Shown here piece after piece: positions 6,995-10,127 of a DNA stretch of 10,127 bases. The stretch spans positions 1-10,127 of the forward strand of contig JAJZFE010000345.1 in the NCBI GenBank assembly GCA_021798655.1, written 5' to 3'. Position 1 is the first letter of the stretch, and each line of letters begins with the position of its first letter. This DNA is from Acidobacteriota bacterium (lineage in GTDB: Bacteria > Acidobacteriota > Terriglobia > Terriglobales > Acidobacteriaceae). A program made the position numbers and the translations under genes. A model generated the notes under the pieces. That model was not told where the DNA came from. It searched no databases and was given only the letters and a program-made list of their open reading frames with translations.

Positions 6995-7150
6995 AACGTT
7001 GACTCCTGTTGCGACTGAGTTATCAAAGGCTGTGAGAGGATTTTCGCACACATTCCGGTTGGTCTTTACAGCGAGGCCAAAACACAGGTAGGGTGTTGGC
7101 GTCTGCTGCAGAGGCACTTTCGGGGCAGCGTAGCAGACATGCTCTGGCAT

Positions 7151-7163
7151 CCTGTCTGACAGG
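7151..7163. promoter_or_regulatory. Palindrome, possible operator upstream of gnd
   Basis: CCTGTC-T-GACAGG is a perfect 6+1+6 dyad in the 252-bp divergent region between the aminotransferase and gnd genes. TATCAT, a 5/6 match to a -10 element, follows at 7169-7174, but no good -35 lies at the right distance. An operator role is inferred from symmetry and position alone. Confidence 0.35.
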
Positions 7164-7246
7164 TGCGGTATCATGGGTCACGCTTACGCGACACTTCAAA
7201 CAAAATAACCCGCATCCCAACAATAGCTTGCGGGCAGGAGAGAGAC

Positions 7247-8707
7247 ATGGCAGAAGCTACATGCGACATTGGCCTGATCGGGCTGGCGGTGATGGGTCAA
7301 AACCTGGTGTTGAACATGAACGACCACGGCTACAAGGTGTGCGTGTTCAACCGCACCACGTCCAAGGTGGACGAGTTTCTGGCCGAAGAGGCCAAGGGCA
7401 CCCAGGTGGAAGGCGCGCACTCGATTGAGGAGATGTGCTCCAAGCTGAAGAGCCCGCGCCGCGTGATGATTATGGTGAAGGCCGGCGACGTGGTGGACAA
7501 GACCATCGACAGCATCGTGCCGTTCCTCTCGGCGGGCGACATCATCATCGACGGCGGCAACTCGCTGTTTACGGACTCCAACCGCCGCACGGCGGAGCTG
7601 GCCGCCAAGGGTCTGCACTACATCGGCACCGGCGTCTCCGGCGGCGAAGAGGGCGCGCGTTTCGGCCCGTCGATCATGCCGGGCGGCGACGCGGCGGCGT
7701 GGCCCCACGTCAAAGGCATCTTCCAGGCCATCGCGGCGAAGGTTGAGGACGGCACGCCCTGCTGCGACTGGGTGGGCGAAGGCGGCGCAGGCCACTACGT
7801 AAAGATGGTGCACAACGGCATCGAGTACGGCGATATGCAGCTTATCTGCGAGGCTTATCAGCTGCTCAAGGACGGCCTCGGCCTCTCGGCGGATGAGTTT
7901 GAGCAGGTCTTCACGGAGTGGAACAAGGGCGACCTGGACAGCTTCCTCATCGAGATTTCGGCGATCATCTTTGGCAAGAAGGACGACGACGGCCAGCCGA
8001 TGGTGGACAAGATTCTGGACACCGCCGGGCAGAAGGGTACGGGCAAGTGGACCGCGATCTCGGCGCTCGACCTCGGCATGCCGGTCACGCTGATCGGGGA
8101 GAGCGTCTTTGCGCGCTGCCTTTCGGCCATCAAGGACGAGCGCGTTCGCGCGAGCAAGGTGCTTGAAGGCCCGCCGGCGTCGAAGACCGCGGTGGACAAG
8201 GCCGAGTTTATCGAGAACGTGCGCCGCGCGCTCTTCTGCTCCAAGCTCATCAGCTACGCGCAGGGCTACATGCTGCTGCGCGAGGCCGCGAAGGAGAACA
8301 AGTGGCACCTGAACATGGGCGGCATTGCGCTGATGTGGCGCGGCGGCTGCATCATCCGCAGCCAGTTCCTCGGCAAGATCAAGGAAGCCTACGACAAGAA
8401 TCCCAACCTTGAAAACCTGCTGATGGACGACTTCTTCTACGGCGTTCTGAACAACTATCAGGCGGGCTGGCGCAAGGCGCTGGTCGCGGCTATCGAGATG
8501 GGCGTGCCTACGCCTGCCTTTGCAACCGCGCTGGCGTTCTACGACGGCTACCGCACCGCACGGCTTCCGGCCAACCTGCTCCAGGCGCAGCGCGACTTCT
8601 TCGGCGCGCACACCTACGAGCGCGTGGATAAGCCCCGCGGCGAGTTCTTCCACACCAACTGGACCGGCCGCGGTGGCCGCGTCTCCTCCACGACCTACAA
8701 CGCTTAG
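7247..8707 (+). CDS. gnd: 6-phosphogluconate dehydrogenase, decarboxylating (NADP+)
   Basis: A 486-residue full-length long-form 6PGDH. It oxidatively decarboxylates 6-phosphogluconate to ribulose 5-phosphate, making NADPH in the oxidative pentose phosphate pathway. The N-terminal Rossmann domain has IGLIGLAVMGQNLVLN (8-23), with N35-R-T after the second strand, where Arg favours NADP. Active-site segments are GVSGGEEGARFGPSIMPGG (129-147), K186-M-V-H-N-G-I-E-Y with the catalytic Lys186 and Glu193, and GQKGTGKW (261-268). The C-terminal tail YRTARLPANLLQAQRDFFG then FFHTNW completes the partner-subunit site. ATG 7247 has AGGAG 6 nt upstream and starts the family sequence; the extension to 7163 does not belong. 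A small stem, CCCGCA (7209-7214) with TGCGGG (7229-7234), lies just before the ribosome site. It is probably monocistronic, with a terminator at 8764-8801. Confidence 0.96.
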   Translation: MAEATCDIGLIGLAVMGQNLVLNMNDHGYKVCVFNRTTSKVDEFLAEEAKGTQVEGAHSIEEMCSKLKSPRRVMIMVKAGDVVDKTIDSIVPFLSAGDIIIDGGNSLFTDSNRRTAELAAKGLHYIGTGVSGGEEGARFGPSIMPGGDAAAWPHVKGIFQAIAAKVEDGTPCCDWVGEGGAGHYVKMVHNGIEYGDMQLICEAYQLLKDGLGLSADEFEQVFTEWNKGDLDSFLIEISAIIFGKKDDDGQPMVDKILDTAGQKGTGKWTAISALDLGMPVTLIGESVFARCLSAIKDERVRASKVLEGPPASKTAVDKAEFIENVRRALFCSKLISYAQGYMLLREAAKENKWHLNMGGIALMWRGGCIIRSQFLGKIKEAYDKNPNLENLLMDDFFYGVLNNYQAGWRKALVAAIEMGVPTPAFATALAFYDGYRTARLPANLLQAQRDFFGAHTYERVDKPRGEFFHTNWTGRGGRVSSTTYNA

Positions 8708-8742
8708 GCAGGAAGCAGGAAGTAGGAAGCAGGAAGCAGGAA
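8708..8742 (+). repeat. Heptamer tandem repeat, five G(C/T)AGGAA units
   Basis: Beginning at the base after the gnd stop are five head-to-tail 7-mers: GCAGGAA, GCAGGAA, GTAGGAA, GCAGGAA, GCAGGAA. Degenerate related sequence (GTAGCGAA, TAGGGAGTAGGAA) continues to about 8763. The plus strand is purine-rich and the stretch leads straight into the gnd terminator. It is noncoding and would tolerate copy-number change. Confidence 0.85.
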
Positions 8743-8763
8743 GTAGCGAATAGGGAGTAGGAA

Positions 8764-8806
8764 CAGCAGGGCCCGCTCGAACGGTTGAGCGGGCCTTGCT
8801 GCGTTT
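8764..8806 (+). terminator. Rho-independent terminator of gnd
   Basis: CAGCAGGGCCCGCTC (8764-8778) pairs with GAGCGGGCCTTGCTG (8787-8801) over 15 bp with one G:T wobble. The loop GAACGGTT could close two pairs further. The stem is followed by CGTTTACTT. It can also end minus-strand transcription from the hypothetical gene at 8905-9177. Its GGCCCGCT core is shared with the hairpin at 4089-4124. Confidence 0.78.
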
Positions 8807-8904
8807 ACTTCAGGAAACCGGTGCGGCTTGCATGGCGCGGGTTTATGGTGACAGCGGTGGGTGAACCTCCACGACCCAGGCGTGGGATAGAGCTCGGCGG
8901 GCGG

Positions 8905-9177
8905 TCAGTTTGTGGGCAGCGTGTGCGCAATCCACATCGCACCCGTGACCAGCGTCAGCACAATGGTGCCGCCGCCCAGGCTCTTGCAGATTGGGGCCAG
9001 GGAGTTCAGTCGCCGCACTACCTCATCGTTCTCCTGATGCACGGCAGAGGGCGTTGATTCGTTGAGGAAGAGTTGATCGGTCTCATGGTTCGAGAGGCTG
9101 GCGCGGTAGACCATCGCAACCACGAAGGCCACGGTAATGACGCCCCAGAGTACGGTGATGGACATCAGCATGTTCAT
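8905..9177 (-). CDS. Hypothetical two-span membrane protein
   Basis: A 90-residue protein that I do not recognise. It has a hydrophobic helix at residues 4-24 (LMSITVLWGVITVAFVVAMVY) and a second at about 70-87 (TIVLTLVTGAMWIAHTL). They are separated by a soluble acidic loop (NHETDQLFLNE, HQENDEVVRRLN), so both ends are probably on the same side of the membrane. ATG 9177 has AGGGGG 8 nt upstream, with a small hairpin (AGATT, TTCG loop, AATCT) just before it; two in-frame Met codons at residues 3 and 5 are possible alternatives. It stands alone on the minus strand, downstream of a long noncoding stretch. The coding call rests on the ribosome site and the clean membrane topology. Confidence 0.68.
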   Translation of the reverse strand: MNMLMSITVLWGVITVAFVVAMVYRASLSNHETDQLFLNESTPSAVHQENDEVVRRLNSLAPICKSLGGGTIVLTLVTGAMWIAHTLPTN

Positions 9178-9347
9178 GGATAAAGCCCCCTAAAGATTCG
9201 AAAATCTCAGGTCCTCGATACCGGGCGGGTCTGCGTGTCGGCGCAGGCTCAAGAGGTAGGCGGGCCGTTGGCTCAACAGCATACGCTCGACACGACGTAG
9301 AAGGGAACCACTTTTTCCACAGAAAATGAGTTCCCGCCCAGCACCCG

Positions 9348-9381
9348 GAACCGGTCAAGCCAGAAAACTTGTAACTGGTTC
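9348..9381. other. Imperfect 12-bp hairpin in gene-free region
   Basis: GAACCGGTCAAG (9348-9359) pairs with CTTG (9368-9371) plus ACTGGTTC (9374-9381), with a two-base TA bulge, one G:T pair and an eight-base loop. No U-tract follows on either strand, so it does not look like a terminator. Confidence 0.5.
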
Positions 9382-9471
9382 ATTCATCAGAGGATAGAGA
9401 TACATGTTTCCCGTCACAAAGGACTATCCTAGAAGTAGGGAACCTGGGAGACGGGGATCGCCTGCGAGGTC

Positions 9472-9510
9472 AGAGTCCGACATCGAAGTCCGATATCGAA
9501 GTCCGGCCTC
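9472..9510 (+). repeat. 13-bp direct repeats, three units
   Basis: Three adjacent 13-mers share the core AGTCCG and end in TC: AGAGTCCGACATC, GAAGTCCGATATC, GAAGTCCGGCCTC. A divergent fourth unit beginning AAAGTCTT becomes the left arm of the next hairpin. The period is close to 1.25 helical turns. Noncoding; role unknown. Confidence 0.75.
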
Positions 9511-9533
9511 AAAGTCTTTTCAATCAAGACTTT
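9511..9533. other. 8-bp perfect hairpin after the 13-bp repeats
   Basis: AAAGTCTT (9511-9518) pairs with AAGACTTT (9526-9533) across the seven-base loop TTCAATC. It lies about 38 bp beyond the stop of the minus-strand small membrane gene, where a terminator would be expected. However, the minus-strand sequence after the stem is GAGGCC, with no U-tract. Confidence 0.5.
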
Positions 9534-9570
9534 AGGGTGAAAAGTACGGGGGGGGGTACCTTCCCGCGAA

Positions 9571-9735
9571 CTACAAGATCCGCAGGAGCACGGCGCCGCC
9601 GGCGACCAGCAGCAGCAGCACCAGCGTCATGAGCCCGGCGATGAACCAGGCTACCTGCCGCCGCGTCTTGTCTGTCGGTTGGGTGATTCCGAAGGTATTG
9701 ATAAAGGCAGCAGCCAGCGATTCCAGGACGTTCAT
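9571..9735 (-). CDS. Hypothetical 54-residue single-span membrane protein
   Basis: A short protein I do not recognise. A soluble, mildly amphipathic N-terminus (MNVLESLAAAFINTFGI, then TQPTDKTRRQ) leads to one hydrophobic helix at about residues 29-52 (AWFIAGLMTLVLLLLVAGG onward), ending LLRIL. By the positive-inside rule the TDKTRR segment should hold the N-terminus in the cytoplasm. ATG 9735 gives the shortest clean protein; longer in-frame starts run through the region upstream of erpA and have no protein-like pattern. The ribosome site is weak (only GAG nearby). An exact LexA-box match lies 65 bp upstream in the shared divergent region. Coding status is probable, not certain. Confidence 0.58.
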   Translation of the reverse strand: MNVLESLAAAFINTFGITQPTDKTRRQVAWFIAGLMTLVLLLLVAGGAVLLRIL

Positions 9736-9799
9736 AGCTCGATGGTACGCCCGGCGCAGGCCTCGCAGATTGTCGAATCCTGTGCACCTGCCTGAACAT

Positions 9800-9813
9800 C
9801 GAACAGATGTTCC
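9800..9813. promoter_or_regulatory. Candidate LexA (SOS) box
   Basis: CGAACAGATGTTCC fits the Gram-positive-type LexA/DinR consensus CGAACRNRYGTTYC at every position. It sits in the 178-bp region between the divergent 54-residue membrane protein gene and erpA, 11 bp before a predicted -35 element on the plus strand. An extra GAAC half-site at 9794-9797 gives a larger dyad, GAACATC-N5-GATGTTC. Which gene it controls cannot be told from position. Confidence 0.55.
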
Positions 9814-9823
9814 GGTGCGACGC

Positions 9824-9852
9824 TTGATGCTGCGGCCCGCGAGGACTAGACT
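9824..9852 (+). promoter_or_regulatory. Candidate sigma-70-type promoter of erpA
   Basis: TTGATG (9824-9829) and TAGACT (9847-9852) are 17 bp apart, each a 4/6 consensus match. A start near 9859 would give a leader opening with a two-part stem: CGACC (9860-9864) with GGTCG (9893-9897), and CCGTC (9869-9873) with GACGG (9883-9887). It ends just before the AAGGAGA ribosome site. Confidence 0.35.
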
Positions 9853-9913
9853 GGATATACGACCTGTTCCGTCCGAGAGTGAGACGGCGCAGGGTCGAAG
9901 GAGACTGATACCC

Positions 9914-10127
9914 ATGGCGACTGCCGCGACGACCCCCGCTCCCAGCGTAGAAGTAGTGAACGCTGCCCCCACCACCCCGACCGCGCCTGTCGTGCTGACG
10001 CCGGCTGCGATCACGAAGGTGAAGGAGATCATGGCCACGCAGGATCCCATTCCCGCGGGTCTTCGCATTGGTGTCGTCGGCGGCGGCTGCTCCGGCTTCC
10101 AGTACTCCATGAGCTTTGAAAACGCCG
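9914..10127 (+). CDS. erpA: IscA/ErpA-family iron-sulfur cluster protein, 5' part
   Basis: The first 71 codons of an A-type Fe-S carrier, which accepts and delivers clusters to apoproteins in the cytoplasm; the rest lies beyond the window. The family domain starts at LTPAAITKVKEIM (residues 28-40). It continues to GLRIGVVGGGCSGFQYSMSFEN, with Cys59 the first of the three conserved ligand cysteines; the C-terminal C-x-C is not visible. About 27 residues of Ala/Thr/Pro/Val-rich sequence precede the domain, an extension most A-type carriers lack. ATG 9914 has AAGGAGA about 10 nt upstream. IscA, SufA and ErpA cannot be told apart from this fragment, so the symbol is tentative. It is divergent from the 54-residue membrane protein gene. 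Confidence 0.85.
   Translation, partial: MATAATTPAPSVEVVNAAPTTPTAPVVLTPAAITKVKEIMATQDPIPAGLRIGVVGGGCSGFQYSMSFENA

Larger units (their letters stand above)
9178..9570. other. Gene-free 393-bp region rich in inverted repeats
   Basis: No convincing reading frame is present. It holds GTCTGCG/CGCAGGC (near 9229-9247), GGGAAC (9303-9308) with GTTCCC (9330-9335), and a long hairpin at 9348-9381. It also holds AGGATAG (9391-9397) with CTATCCT (9424-9430), a 13-bp direct-repeat array (9472-9510), an 8-bp hairpin (9511-9533) and a nine-G tract (9548-9556). It must contain the promoter of the gene at 8905-9177, which I could not place. A structured RNA or regulatory region is possible. Confidence 0.6.

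Noticed and set aside
7196..8653. A 485-codon open frame antisense to gnd
   Set aside because: It mirrors a fully recognisable gnd. Its translation is low-complexity (Val/Ala/Arg/His/Leu-rich) with no family pattern, as expected from GC-rich codon bias on the opposite strand.
8708..8763. CRISPR-like array
   Set aside because: Units are only seven bases, contiguous and without spacers, and no cas gene is present.
9348..9381. Possible tRNA-like element because of GGTTC in the hairpin
   Set aside because: There is no acceptor or anticodon arm at the right distances, and GGTTC is followed by ATTCATC, not a T-loop.
9736..10110. Longer version of the 54-residue membrane protein reaching back to 10110
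   Set aside because: The extension runs antisense through the erpA start and promoter region and is Ser/Thr/Ala/Val low-complexity sequence.

Overview
The window is GC-rich chromosomal DNA with a housekeeping gene set. It fits an Acidobacteriota genome of the Terriglobia type (Acidobacteriaceae, for example relatives of Terriglobus, Granulicella or Edaphobacter). The main pointer is the first gene, which belongs to the VWFA-related family that is heavily expanded in acidobacteria. The phylum assignment is an inference from family content, not a database match. I see no transposase, integrase, phage gene, CRISPR array, rRNA or tRNA.

Layout. 1-956 (+) is the 3' part of a VWA-domain protein, coupled through a TAGTG overlap to an EamA-type transporter (956-1864, +). 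These run convergently into a class III-like polyphosphate kinase 2 (1873-2742, -), which follows tatA (2827-3054, -). Divergent from tatA is a UbiA-family prenyltransferase of the MqnP type (3204-4070, +). A 16-bp hairpin separates it from a minus-strand stress pair: a CsbD-like protein (4150-4446) and a 49-residue Lmo0937-like membrane protein (4507-4656). Divergent from that pair is prephenate dehydratase (4843-5748, +), which converges through a terminator hairpin on a HisC-like PLP aminotransferase with a twin-arginine signal (5831-6994, -). Divergent again is decarboxylating 6-phosphogluconate dehydrogenase (7247-8707, +), followed by heptamer tandem repeats and a strong terminator.

The last 1.4 kb is less ordinary. 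It has a two-TM hypothetical protein (8905-9177, -) and about 390 bp without a gene that is rich in inverted repeats, a 13-bp repeat array and a nine-G tract. It then has a 54-residue single-span membrane protein (9571-9735, -) and the start of an IscA/ErpA-family Fe-S carrier (9914 onward, +). Between these last two divergent genes is an exact match to the Gram-positive-type LexA (SOS) box consensus.

How the genes relate. Most are independent units of central metabolism: the oxidative pentose phosphate step, phenylalanine synthesis, quinone prenylation, polyphosphate-driven nucleotide phosphorylation, Tat export and Fe-S assembly. Two links are worth noting. A Tat-signal aminotransferase lies next to the gene that makes phenylpyruvate. 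A small membrane protein lies beside a probable DNA-damage operator. The second is the best candidate here for something undescribed.
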